Part shown: positions 55,895 to 64,000 of the stretch, piece by piece
How the letters are laid out: each line of letters starts with the position of its first letter
How positions within the stretch are numbered: the stretch's first letter is position 1
From: Hoeflea_A sp965204935
GTDB taxonomy: Bacteria; Pseudomonadota; Alphaproteobacteria; Rhizobiales; Rhizobiaceae
Direction: 5' to 3' (one strand)
NCBI RefSeq assembly: GCF_965204935.1
Contig: NZ_CBDBFO010000002.1
Length of the DNA stretch: 64,000 nt
The notes under the pieces: model-generated
What the model was told of the DNA's origin: nothing
Seen by the model: only the letters and a program-made list of their open reading frames with translations
Databases searched by the model: none
Position numbers and translations under genes: made by a program

Positions 55895-56242
55895 TCAGGA
55901 GAACAGGCGCCGGTGCAGCATTCGCCAGGCAAAGAATGCCAATGCAAGCGGTGTCACGGCGTTGTTCACCGGAAGCAGGAGTTCCGCCGCAAGCGGGTCC
56001 TGCACGGTAACCACCGGGGTCGTCAGGCCGTGCATGACGACCATGACCAGGCCCTGCAGCGGAGCTGCCAAAACAAACGCACAAAGGACAAATGCAAGGG
56101 CGATCCCGAAACGGCGCACTTTGGCAAGCCGAACCTGCTGTTCAACGCCTGTCATGACGCTGTCAACAAAGGCATCACCGGGGAGTTCCTCGTCCGTTTC
56201 TGCAAAGAGGGCCTGCAATTGCCTGTCGGTTTCCTCGGTCAT
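55895..56242 (-). CDS. Small membrane protein, probable anti-sigma-type partner
   Basis: 115 residues. A cytoplasmic N-terminus of ~42 residues (TDRQLQALFAETDEELP) is followed by about two to three membrane segments (FGIALAFVLCAFVLAAPL, AVTPLALAFFAW). It overlaps the end of the ECF sigma gene by 4 bases. Size, topology and position suit an ECF anti-sigma or accessory protein, but no zinc-binding ZAS motif is seen. Confidence 0.6.
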   Translation of the reverse strand: MTEETDRQLQALFAETDEELPGDAFVDSVMTGVEQQVRLAKVRRFGIALAFVLCAFVLAAPLQGLVMVVMHGLTTPVVTVQDPLAAELLLPVNNAVTPLALAFFAWRMLHRRLFS

Positions 56243-56799
56243 TTCGTTTTCTCCGCTGATTGTCGATAGGCGGACAAAGCCGTCCGCAAGCGCTCAGTTC
56301 CGCGTCGGATGTGGGACTTGACGGTGCCGGCCGGCATACCGGTCAATTCCGAGATTTCATCATGCGTCATGCCCTCATGATGGGAGAGGACGACGCAAAG
56401 CCGCGCCGGGTCCGAAAGCTGCGAGAGCGCCCGGTCAAGGTCGGCCGCGAGACCCCGATTGCCGTCCTGGGCAATGGCCGCGTGATCCAACTCGCTGGCT
56501 TCGCGCAACGGATCTTTCGCACGCAACTGTTGCAGCCAGGCGGTCACCGCCAGCCGCTTCAGCCAGGCGCCAAAGCTACCGGGCCGCCTCAGGCGCCCAA
56601 TGTTCCGCCAGGCCTGCAGGAAAGCCTGCTGCGCAAGATCGTCCGCCAACACGGGGTCCGCGCAAAGGCGGCGCATAAGGCCGCGCAGCCAGGACTGGCG
56701 CCGCCGCACCAGTTCTTCGAATGCGCTGCGATCCCCGGTCCGTGCGAGGCCTGCAAGCAGCGCCTCCGGTGCCTTCGCATATTCGGCCCCTGCCGCCAT
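56239..56799 (-). CDS. ECF-type RNA polymerase sigma factor
   Basis: 186 residues. Region 2 (RSAFEELVRRRQSWLRGLMRRL, then DDLAQQAFLQAWRNI) and region 4 (LCVVLSHHEGMTHDEISELTGMPAGTVKSHIRRGTERL) are complete. It directs polymerase to its own promoter set. It is the middle gene of a three-gene unit with a membrane protein upstream and a likely anti-sigma partner overlapping its end. Confidence 0.9.
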   Translation of the reverse strand: MAAGAEYAKAPEALLAGLARTGDRSAFEELVRRRQSWLRGLMRRLCADPVLADDLAQQAFLQAWRNIGRLRRPGSFGAWLKRLAVTAWLQQLRAKDPLREASELDHAAIAQDGNRGLAADLDRALSQLSDPARLCVVLSHHEGMTHDEISELTGMPAGTVKSHIRRGTERLRTALSAYRQSAEKTK

Positions 56800-56808
56800 C
56801 GGGTGTGC

Positions 56809-57252
56809 CTATCGTCCAGTCCGGCCGGCCGGTCCGGCATTGTGTCTGTCTGTGCCGCTGGGGACCGCTCTCGACGCGACAATCAGGCCGATGGCGACAA
56901 AGCCCACCAGAACAGCCGCTCCGAGGACCGGATAAAGGGCCGGCGGATATTGCAGACTGAGGAACCATGCCAAAAGGGCAATGCCCTGCGCGACAAACAG
57001 CGTGATCAGTCCGTAGACCATCAATTCCTGCTTCAATCGCTCGCTGCTTCCCGTCGTCGCTGCAAAGAGCCCGTCCAGCAGTTCCTTGTCGACCGTCTGG
57101 CCGCTGACAATCAAACGGCGCAGTGTCTCGTGCTGCGCCCGCCTTTTGGCGACGTCGTACCAGATGCCTGCCACAACGACGGCGGCAATGAACATCCAAA
57201 ATCCGAATGCCGCTAGGCCGGCACCCAAACCGTCAAGGCCCATCCCTTGCAT
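56809..57252 (-). CDS. Membrane protein of the ECF-sigma operon (DUF6249-like)
   Basis: About 147 residues: N-terminal helix GLAAFGFWMFIAAVVVAGIWY, a cytoplasmic loop with QHETLRRLIVSGQTVDKELLDGL, then two more helices. This pattern is like small DUF6249-type proteins that neighbour ECF sigma genes. AAGGAGAT precedes ATG 57252; the longer frame to 57384 lacks support. It is probably part of the signal-sensing side of the sigma system. Confidence 0.65.
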   Translation of the reverse strand: MQGMGLDGLGAGLAAFGFWMFIAAVVVAGIWYDVAKRRAQHETLRRLIVSGQTVDKELLDGLFAATTGSSERLKQELMVYGLITLFVAQGIALLAWFLSLQYPPALYPVLGAAVLVGFVAIGLIVASRAVPSGTDRHNAGPAGRTGR

Positions 57253-57401
57253 GTTGATCTCCTTGGAATTTGCGTCTTTCCCTATAGAGATGCGGGTCCG
57301 GGCGATATCGATGCAGCGCCAAAAAAATATTTTCAGTGGCGGCTGCCGCAACCCTTCGCCCCTTGATTGCAATTGAACACACATCCTTCTAACGTCGCGC
57401 C

Positions 57402-58307
57402 ATGATCTCCGACCGGCCGCTTCTCGGCATCCTCCTGATGATCGGATTTTGTATTCTAGCGCCGCTCGGCGATTCCATCGCCAAGGTGCTGGGCGATTCG
57501 GTTCCGCTTGGCGTGCTGCTCGTCGTACGATTCGCGGTTCAGGCTCTATTGCTGATCCCGCTGGTTTTCATGACCGGCCGAAGCCTTGCTATGTCCGGCC
57601 GGGTGTTCCGGCTGACCGTCCTGCGGACGGTGCTGCATATTATCGGCATTGGAGCGATGTTCGAATCGTACCGTTATCTGCCGCTGGCGGACGCCATAGC
57701 CATCGCCTTTGTGATGCCGTTCATCATGCTGCTCCTAGGAAAATACGTTTTGTCGGAAGAAGTCGGACCACACCGTCTCATCGCCTGCGTGGTCGGCTTC
57801 TGCGGCACGCTTCTCGTTATTCAACCGAATTTCGCCGAAGTCGGAGCGCCGGCGCTGCTGCCGCTGCTCGTCGCCGTCATCTTCTCGCTCTTCATGCTTG
57901 TGACCCGCCAGATTGCCAAGGAGGTCGATCCAATCAGCCTGCAAGGCGTGAGCGGCATCATCGGAACCGCCGGCCTTGCCGTTGTGCTTCTGGTCTTCCG
58001 GGATGCCGAGATCGAACCGCTGATCCTGGTCGCCCCGAACAACGCCGATTGGGCGCTGCTGCTGCTCGGCGTTCTGGGCACATTGGCGCATCTGCTGATG
58101 ACGTGGTCATTGCGTTTCGCGCCATCCGCGACGCTGGCACCCATGCAGTATCTGGAAATTCCGATAGCCACGCTGATTGGCTGGCTGATCTTCCGCGATC
58201 TGCCAAACGCGCTTGCGGCGACAGGCATTGCGATCACCGTCGGTGCGGGGCTTTACGTCATTCATCGCGAACGGGTGAATGCAATGCGCATTGCTGCGGA
58301 AATCTGA
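57402..58307 (+). CDS. EamA/DMT-family permease
   Basis: 301 residues with ten predicted membrane helices in two EamA repeats (first GILLMIGFCILAPLGDSIAK, second ALLPLLVAVIFSLFML). Drug/metabolite transporter superfamily; substrate unknown. It is divergent from the ECF operon and convergent with iorB. Confidence 0.88.
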   Translation: MISDRPLLGILLMIGFCILAPLGDSIAKVLGDSVPLGVLLVVRFAVQALLLIPLVFMTGRSLAMSGRVFRLTVLRTVLHIIGIGAMFESYRYLPLADAIAIAFVMPFIMLLLGKYVLSEEVGPHRLIACVVGFCGTLLVIQPNFAEVGAPALLPLLVAVIFSLFMLVTRQIAKEVDPISLQGVSGIIGTAGLAVVLLVFRDAEIEPLILVAPNNADWALLLLGVLGTLAHLLMTWSLRFAPSATLAPMQYLEIPIATLIGWLIFRDLPNALAATGIAITVGAGLYVIHRERVNAMRIAAEI

Positions 58308-58334
58308 TCGTTACTGATTTCCGCGTAAACCGGC

Positions 58335-59879
58335 TCACGATTTCAGGAGGGCCAGTTCCTTCTCCAGCGGATCCATACCTTCATCAGACAAGGCCGCCTC
58401 GCGGAGCTGTCGCAGGGAAGCGGCCGGATCGGGCCGGCCTTCGAGCAATTCCAAGGCGGACAGGACACGGTCGAATTTCGATTGACCGCGCGTGTGCGTA
58501 TCGGAGTAACCCTTGATCAGGCGGCGGCAATTCAGCACCTCGACGCCGAGATCGTAATCGCTGGCGACGCTCTGCAGCGCTATGTCCAGCCATTCGTCGA
58601 GGTGGGCTTTTTCCGCGGCATGCCTCCTCAGGCGGCGACGTGCCGGCTTCAAGGCTGCCAGGACCCAGAGGCTGAAATATCCGGTGAGCGTGTCGGTGCG
58701 AATGCGGCGGCCGCGATTGACCATGCGGTCGAGCAGGCGGAACAGGAACGGCCAGCGCTCGATGAACCGGCTGATCCCCGTCGGCAGGGTGCCACAGACC
58801 TCCTGCGCGCGCGGATGGAAATACTCCGTAACGTGGATCACGGCATCGTCCGCCGCACCGACATCGTCCCGCACCCTCTGAGAGCGGGCATTTCGCAGCT
58901 TCAGATCGGCAACACGGATAATGTCGTCATAGACCATGGCATTGGCGACATGTTTGGCGGCAGCAATCGAGAACCGCCAGTCCTGGCGGGCTTCATCGGC
59001 ACGCATCGCACGCTCGACCTGCTCCAGATAGCTCCCGCCATAGGCAACATCCTGGTAGTCGACGACCTTGCGCAGGCCGGCAAGCGCCATCGGCTGGACC
59101 GCCTCGGGCAACTGCTCCACACGTTCTTCGAGCGCATTCCATTGCTCCATGAGAACGGACGGCCCTTGCGGGCGCGGGTCCGGAAGCGCCGTAGCGGGAT
59201 CGGGGGCCGAAGCATCGCCCTCTCCCGCCTGAGCCTTCTCGTAACAGACGCCGAATGCCGCCAGGCTTGCCTTGACGCCCCGGCTACCGGCACGAATGGT
59301 CTCCTCGAAGCTTTCGCGTGGAAACGGCAATGCGCCGGATCCGGAAAGCGCTCCGAAGAGGCTTGCCGAAATAACACTGCCGGCCTCAATGGCTTCGCGC
59401 TCCATATCGAACGCCACGACCCTCTTTGCCGCCGATTGTGCCCGTTCGATCACCTTGTGCGGTTCGCGGCGCCCGTCTCCGGGCACGATCTTTTCCGCAA
59501 CAGCGAGAATTCGATGGGAGGACAGGATGAGCGTCGTGCGGTCAGGCGTGACAAATCCCCGCAGTATCGCCCGGCCAGCCTCCATCAGTTCGGCGGCGAT
59601 CATGATATCTACGTCCCCCGGCGATGGGGTCAGGGAAAAGACCGGCTCCCGGCCGGTATCCGGCGTCATCTCGACATAGTAGATCGTAGCGCCGGTCCGC
59701 TGGGCGACGCCGGCAACCGATGTTGCCTGGGCGCGATAGCCATTCTTCTCGGCGACGGCGATGATCCAGTTGGTGAGAACGCCGCCGCCCTGCCCGCCGA
59801 CGGCCAATATGGCGAGCTTGATGACACCGCCGGTGGTGTCGACGCCCTCGCCCCCATTCGTAGCAGATGATTTCACCAC
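58335..59879 (-). CDS. iorB: Indolepyruvate (arylpyruvate) oxidoreductase beta subunit, extended
   Basis: 514 residues. The N-terminal ~190 residues form the gamma/POR domain (ILAVGGQGGGVLTNWI, SVAGVAQRTGATIYYVE). The remainder is a helical domain (DUF6537-like) common in proteobacterial IorB. With IorA it oxidatively decarboxylates arylpyruvates to acyl-CoA. It follows iorA by 4 bases. The start may be GTG/ATG near 59879. Confidence 0.87.
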   Translation of the reverse strand: MVKSSATNGGEGVDTTGGVIKLAILAVGGQGGGVLTNWIIAVAEKNGYRAQATSVAGVAQRTGATIYYVEMTPDTGREPVFSLTPSPGDVDIMIAAELMEAGRAILRGFVTPDRTTLILSSHRILAVAEKIVPGDGRREPHKVIERAQSAAKRVVAFDMEREAIEAGSVISASLFGALSGSGALPFPRESFEETIRAGSRGVKASLAAFGVCYEKAQAGEGDASAPDPATALPDPRPQGPSVLMEQWNALEERVEQLPEAVQPMALAGLRKVVDYQDVAYGGSYLEQVERAMRADEARQDWRFSIAAAKHVANAMVYDDIIRVADLKLRNARSQRVRDDVGAADDAVIHVTEYFHPRAQEVCGTLPTGISRFIERWPFLFRLLDRMVNRGRRIRTDTLTGYFSLWVLAALKPARRRLRRHAAEKAHLDEWLDIALQSVASDYDLGVEVLNCRRLIKGYSDTHTRGQSKFDRVLSALELLEGRPDPAASLRQLREAALSDEGMDPLEKELALLKS

Positions 59880-59883
59880 CGTC

Positions 59884-62034
59884 CTATGATCCCTTGAAAA
59901 TCAGCTGCCGGGCCTCGCGGCGTTCCTGCATGCGGCCGATCACGCGCTTGCGCAGCCGGTCAAGCCAACGCTCGAAGGCACCCGGATTGTGGACAGTGTC
60001 GGCGCGGTAGAAGGACGGGCACAAGACCGCAGCATCGGCGACTTCGCCGCAATTGCCGCAGCCGACGCAGCTCTGGTCGATATGAGCGACCGGATCGTCG
60101 CGCAGCGGATCATCCAGCTTTTTCACCGTCAGCGACGGACAGCCGGACAGGCGCATGCAGGCATGGTCGCCGGTGCAGACATCCTCGTCGACACCGAAGC
60201 GCGGCTTGACCAAGCGCTGTCCCTTTGCGATCGCATTGGCGGCGGCGGGACGCTCGCGGCGCTGCCGGTTCAGCATGCATTCCGACGAGGCTATGATGAC
60301 CTTCGGCCCTTTTTCCTTTGTTGTCAGTGCCTCCTTCAGCACCTTGGCCATCTTGCCGACATCATAGGTCCGGTCGATGTGGCGCACCCAGTCGACGCCG
60401 ATGCCCTTGACGGCCGTGGCGATGGGATGACGCGTCGACTTGGACCGGTTGTTGGCGCGCGATGACAGGATGTCCTGGCCGCCCGTGGCAGCGGAGTAGT
60501 AATTGTCGACAATGACCACGACGCCGTCATTCTTGTTGAACACGGCGTTGCCGATGGATGAGGTCAGTCCGTTGTGCCAGAAGCCGCCGTCGCCGATGAA
60601 GGAAATCGACCGTCGGCTTGCCTCCGGCGTGTTGAAAGCCGAGGCCGAGGCCGGTCCGAGACCGTAGCCCATCGTTGTCGCGCCAATGCCAAAGGGCGGC
60701 ATGATCGAGAAGAGGTGGCAGCCGATATCGGAGGCGATGTGATGTTCGCCGAGTTCCTTCTCGACCAGTTTCGTCGCCGCGAAGATCGGCCTCTCCGGGC
60801 AGCCGGTGCAAAAGCCCGGCGGCCGTGCCGGAACCACATCGGCAAGTTCGCCGGCAACGTCAGCTGTCGGCACGTTCGGCGCACGATCGCGGTCGGACAG
60901 CATGGCCGGGGCATGGTCCCGCAAAAAAGCGCGCATGCCGTCGAGCATGAGCTGCCCGGTGTATTCGCCGGCCGCCGGCAGCGGACCCTTGCCTGCAAGA
61001 CGCGTCGTCTGACCCTGTTGATACAGCATCGAACCGATCGCCTGCTCGATATAGTTTGGCTGGCCTTCCTCAACGACAAGCACCGCATCCTTGCCCTTGC
61101 AGAAAGATACGATCTCGTCGTCAATCAGCGGGTACGTGACGTTGAGAACGTAGAGCGGCACTTTGCTTTCGCCATAAAGGTCGGCAAGGCCAAGGCGCTG
61201 CAGCGCCCGCATCACACCGTTGTACATGCCGCCCTGAAGGATGATGCCGACCTTGGCATCGTCCGGTCCGAAAAATTCATTGAGTTCATTTTTCCTTATG
61301 AAATCAACGGCTTGCGGCATTCTCTTTGCAATCTTCTCCTGCTCATGCTGGAAGGCGGCTGGCGGCAGGACGATGCGCTGGAGATCGCGCCTTGGATTGT
61401 CCAGCGCCTCGGCAACGCTCATTTCCGGCGGCCTGTTGTCACGGGCGGTGAACTGGCCATGCACATGACAGGCGCGGATACGCACCTGCAGCATCACCGG
61501 CGTGTTGGATGCCTCGGAGAGTTCAAATCCGTCGCCGACAGCCTTGACGATCGACGGCAGGTTGGGTCGTGGGTCGAGCAGCCATACCTGGCTCTTCATG
61601 GCGAAGGCGTGGCTGCGCTCCTGCATGATCGAGGATCCCTCGCCATAGTCTTCACCGACGATGATCAGCGCACCGCCGGTGACGCCGCCGGAGGAGAGAT
61701 TGGCCAGTGCGTCCGATGCGACATTGGTGCCGACCGTCGATTTGAATGTCACGGCGCCGCGGATCGGATAGTGGACCGAGGCGGCGAGCATCGCCGTCGC
61801 GGCAGCCTCCGACGCGCTTGCCTCGAAATGCACGCCGAGCTCGCCGAGGATCTCCTGTGCGTCGGCAAGCACGTCCATCAGGTGACTGATCGGCGCGCCC
61901 TGGTAGCCGCCGACATAGCCGACGCCGTTTTCAAGCAGGGCCTTGGTAATGGCAAGGATGCCTTCGCCGCGAAAGAGCGCGCCCTCGCCAAGCTTCAGTT
62001 CCTGTACTTCCTTTGCAAAAGACCGTTCTGCCAT
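59884..62034 (-). CDS. iorA: Indolepyruvate (arylpyruvate) ferredoxin oxidoreductase alpha subunit
   Basis: 716 residues. The pyrimidine-binding domain is N-terminal (VGYVGGYQGAPISHLMDVL), and the TPP/Mg site lies at about 440-560 (DIGCHLF, GDGGFWHNG). The C-terminal iron-sulfur region (about 625-690) reads CTGDHACMRLSGCP and CVGCGNCGEVADAAVLCP. The first cluster has wider Cys spacing than classic 2[4Fe-4S] ferredoxins, a form seen in proteobacterial relatives. It acts on arylpyruvates from aromatic amino acid breakdown. ATG 62034. Confidence 0.92.
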   Translation of the reverse strand: MAERSFAKEVQELKLGEGALFRGEGILAITKALLENGVGYVGGYQGAPISHLMDVLADAQEILGELGVHFEASASEAAATAMLAASVHYPIRGAVTFKSTVGTNVASDALANLSSGGVTGGALIIVGEDYGEGSSIMQERSHAFAMKSQVWLLDPRPNLPSIVKAVGDGFELSEASNTPVMLQVRIRACHVHGQFTARDNRPPEMSVAEALDNPRRDLQRIVLPPAAFQHEQEKIAKRMPQAVDFIRKNELNEFFGPDDAKVGIILQGGMYNGVMRALQRLGLADLYGESKVPLYVLNVTYPLIDDEIVSFCKGKDAVLVVEEGQPNYIEQAIGSMLYQQGQTTRLAGKGPLPAAGEYTGQLMLDGMRAFLRDHAPAMLSDRDRAPNVPTADVAGELADVVPARPPGFCTGCPERPIFAATKLVEKELGEHHIASDIGCHLFSIMPPFGIGATTMGYGLGPASASAFNTPEASRRSISFIGDGGFWHNGLTSSIGNAVFNKNDGVVVIVDNYYSAATGGQDILSSRANNRSKSTRHPIATAVKGIGVDWVRHIDRTYDVGKMAKVLKEALTTKEKGPKVIIASSECMLNRQRRERPAAANAIAKGQRLVKPRFGVDEDVCTGDHACMRLSGCPSLTVKKLDDPLRDDPVAHIDQSCVGCGNCGEVADAAVLCPSFYRADTVHNPGAFERWLDRLRKRVIGRMQERREARQLIFKGS

Positions 62035-62047
62035 GATCCGTCTTCCG

Positions 62048-62548
62048 TTAGAGCTCGTGCTTGCGGATATTGCGCAGGATCTTGTTCAGTGTCGCCAGGA
62101 ACCGGTCATGCTCGTCGGCCGGAATCCCGGCGAACATGGCGCTGTAGGCATCCGCTACGATGGGCCAGATCCGCATGAACGTATCACGGCCGGCTTGGGT
62201 AATAAAAATATGGCGCACCCGGCTGTCACGGGTTCCCGCCTCGCGCCGGATCAGGTTGTCGGCCTCTAGCCCGTCAAGCGTCCGGCTCAGCGTCGATTGC
62301 TCGATCACGGCATAGACAGCCAATTCATTGGTCATCAGGCCATCGACCACCGAAAGAACCGCCAGGGCCCGCATCTTGGCGACCGAAAGCCCCGCCTCGC
62401 CGAGCTGCTCGTGAAGGCTTTGATTGTAGCGGCCCATGATCCGGTTCATCAGATAGGGGGCGAAATTCTGCAGTCCGATCTCACCGAGTGTGCGTGGAAC
62501 AACTACTTCGTCGACCGGCTCCGTCAGCTCATTTGCGTTTTTGTCCAT
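62048..62548 (-). CDS. MarR-family transcriptional regulator
   Basis: 166 residues with the winged helix (KMRALAVLSVVDGLMTNELAVYAVIEQSTLSRTLDGLEADNLIRRE) and the wing RDSRVRHIFIT. It lies between the TRAP permease and iorA on the same strand, and probably regulates both in response to an aromatic ligand. The N-terminal ~30 residues are extra to the core domain. Confidence 0.9.
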   Translation of the reverse strand: MDKNANELTEPVDEVVVPRTLGEIGLQNFAPYLMNRIMGRYNQSLHEQLGEAGLSVAKMRALAVLSVVDGLMTNELAVYAVIEQSTLSRTLDGLEADNLIRREAGTRDSRVRHIFITQAGRDTFMRIWPIVADAYSAMFAGIPADEHDRFLATLNKILRNIRKHEL

Positions 62549-62557
62549 TGCCGGCCC

Positions 62558-63844
62558 TCACATCGAATTCGGAATGATCAGCGCCAACGATGGCACCGCA
62601 ATCAGCAACACCAGTCGCACCACGTCCATCGCCACGAACGGGACGATGCCGGCATAGATCTTCTCGATGGGTATTTCGGGCGCCACGGAGCGCATGACGA
62701 AGACGTTCATGCCGATCGGCGGCGTGATGAAACTGAGTTCGGTCGCGATGATCACGAAAATACCGAACCAGATCGGGTCGAAACCGAGACCGGCGACGAT
62801 CGGAAAGAGGATCGGCACGGTGAGCGTCACCATGGACAGGCTCTCGAGCAGACAGCCAAGGATCAGATAGATGACGATGATCATGGCAATCACCGCATAG
62901 GGCCCGGCGCCGAGCGCGCCGATCCAGCTTCGCAGGTCGCCCGTAAGGCCGGAAAAATTCACGTAATTCAGGAAGTAAAGCGCTCCGAAGAGAATGAAGA
63001 ACATGACCGCCGTGGTCTTGGCGGTGTCGAACAGTGTCGACAGCGTGTCGCGCAACGTCAGCTTACCGCGCACCAGGGTCAAAAGAAGCGCTCCGCCCGC
63101 GCCCATGCCGGCAGCTTCCGTTGCCGTAAAGATCCCGACATAGATACCGCCCAGCACGAAGACGAAGAGGAACAGGGCCCAGCCAACACCCCGCAGCGCC
63201 TTCAGGCGCTCGACCAGGGGCAGCTTCGGCTGGGTCTCCAGCTGTTCCCGGTGCACCACCAGCGACAGCCGCACGGCGAGGATATATCCGAACACGCCGA
63301 CAATGCCCGGCAGGATGCCGGCGAGGAATAGCGCGCCGATATTCTGCTGGGTCAATATGCCGTAGATGACCAGGATCACCGAGGGCGGAATAAGGATGCC
63401 GAGCGTTCCGCCGGAAGCGATCGAAGAGGCGGCAAGACGGTCTGAATAGCCGTAGCGACGCATGGCCGGCAGCGATATGCGCGCCATGGTCGCGGTCGTC
63501 GCCAAGGACGAGCCGCAAACGGAGGAAAAGCCGCCGCAGGCCACAATGGTCGCCATGGCCAGTCCGCCCTTGCGGTGGCGCAGCCAGGCATTGGCGGCGG
63601 CGTAAAGGTCGCCGGCGACGCCGGACTGGACAACGAGGTTGCCCATCAGGAGAAACAGCGGCACAACCGACAATGTGTAGCTGCGGCCACTGTCGAAATA
63701 GACCTGGCCGACAAGCGTCAGCGCGGGATTGATGCCGATGATCGATGCGACGCCGATAAAACCGATCGCAGCCATGGCAAAGGCAATCGGGACGCCCGCG
63801 AAGATCAGCGCCAGAAGCAGCGCCACACCGATCGGCCACTCCAT
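62558..63844 (-). CDS. TRAP transporter large permease (DctM family)
   Basis: 428 residues with about 12-13 membrane helices, the standard DctM length. Motifs include GVPIAFAMAAIGFIG at the start, FGGFSSVCGSS-like segment ACGGFSSVCGSSLATT, and GGTLGILIPPSV. It couples Na+ flow to uptake of an organic acid with a small permease and a periplasmic binding protein. Its ATG overlaps the stop of the small permease gene. Confidence 0.93.
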   Translation of the reverse strand: MEWPIGVALLLALIFAGVPIAFAMAAIGFIGVASIIGINPALTLVGQVYFDSGRSYTLSVVPLFLLMGNLVVQSGVAGDLYAAANAWLRHRKGGLAMATIVACGGFSSVCGSSLATTATMARISLPAMRRYGYSDRLAASSIASGGTLGILIPPSVILVIYGILTQQNIGALFLAGILPGIVGVFGYILAVRLSLVVHREQLETQPKLPLVERLKALRGVGWALFLFVFVLGGIYVGIFTATEAAGMGAGGALLLTLVRGKLTLRDTLSTLFDTAKTTAVMFFILFGALYFLNYVNFSGLTGDLRSWIGALGAGPYAVIAMIIVIYLILGCLLESLSMVTLTVPILFPIVAGLGFDPIWFGIFVIIATELSFITPPIGMNVFVMRSVAPEIPIEKIYAGIVPFVAMDVVRLVLLIAVPSLALIIPNSM

Positions 63845-64000
63845 CAGATGCCTCCGCCTTCCTGACCGCGCGGCAGTCTCAACAGCGCCATCAGAAACGT
63901 CAGCAGCGCGCAGGCACCGACAATGACTGCGGCGGTTTTGGCGATCGGCGCAAGCGGTGCGCGCAGATAGACGGTTACTTCATTGTAGCTGGCAAGCAGG
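63844..64000 (-). CDS. TRAP transporter small permease (DctQ family), partial
   Basis: Only the last ~51 codons are in the window: a C-terminal helix (APIAKTAAVIVGACALLTFLMALL) and the tail RLPRGQEGGGI. Position directly before dctM, with overlapping stop and start, identifies it as the DctQ subunit. The rest, and presumably the binding protein, lie beyond the edge. Confidence 0.75.
   Translation of the reverse strand, partial: LLASYNEVTVYLRAPLAPIAKTAAVIVGACALLTFLMALLRLPRGQEGGGI

Noticed and set aside
60574..62178. 534-codon plus-strand frame opposite iorA
   Set aside because: Antisense shadow; iorA has full domain content and good gene junctions.

Overview
The window looks like chromosome from an alphaproteobacterium of the order Hyphomicrobiales (Rhizobiales). 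Evidence: high GC and codon bias, the order ppx/gppA - rlmE - guaB with rsmB - guaA nearby, an IalB-family protein, a BcsS-like protein, a MAPEG-family protein, and many Liv-type and TRAP uptake systems. No rRNA, phage or plasmid replication genes are visible. Genus cannot be set from this sequence alone.

Layout. (1) 0.25-9.3 kb: an aromatic-catabolism locus. A Liv-type ABC transporter (livG, livF, livH, livM, minus strand) diverges from a plus-strand operon of intradiol dioxygenase, muconate-cycloisomerase-like enzyme, small SCP2-like protein, alpha/beta hydrolase and LysR regulator. The matching substrate-binding protein lies beyond it. (2) 9.8-13.1 kb: guaA, a thioesterase and an RsmB-type rRNA methyltransferase. 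(3) 13.4-17 kb: small conserved proteins, a LuxR regulator and a CNNM/CBS membrane protein. (4) 17.2-23.1 kb: an amidase with its own ABC importer, including a fused permease-ATPase. (5) 23.1-28.4 kb: MFS exporter, guaB, rlmE, ppx/gppA. (6) 28.6-29.9 kb: a TIR-domain protein and tRNA-Gln(CUG).

(7) 30-57 kb is accessory in character. It holds a probable envelope/polysaccharide locus (BcsS-like protein, unknown membrane protein, GT4 glycosyltransferase, DUF2194-like protein). The DUF2194-like gene is split by an IS66-family element with a perfect 8-bp target duplication, and that element is itself split by an IS110/IS1111-family element. Removing each element on paper restores an open frame. 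Next come a LuxR-alpha/beta-hydrolase fusion, a TetR regulator, an autotransporter coupled to an IalB protein, and a GlxA/AraC regulator. Two diverged 300-bp promoter repeats and two 80-bp direct repeats tie this part together. Then a signal-less NucA-type nuclease diverges from a giant gene with two hydrolase modules, a CHAT (caspase-like) protease and a helical tail. That giant gene has an in-frame TAA. (8) 55.9-58.3 kb: an ECF-sigma operon and an EamA permease. (9) 58.3-64 kb: an arylpyruvate (indolepyruvate) oxidoreductase iorAB with a MarR regulator and a TRAP transporter, cut by the window edge.

The best candidate for an undescribed system is the NucA-nuclease / hydrolase-CHAT pair at 48.3-55.0 kb. 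It resembles a regulated cell-death or defence module, here possibly inactivated by the nonsense codon. The nested IS, with a likely guide-RNA region, and the duplicated promoters are the next most informative features.
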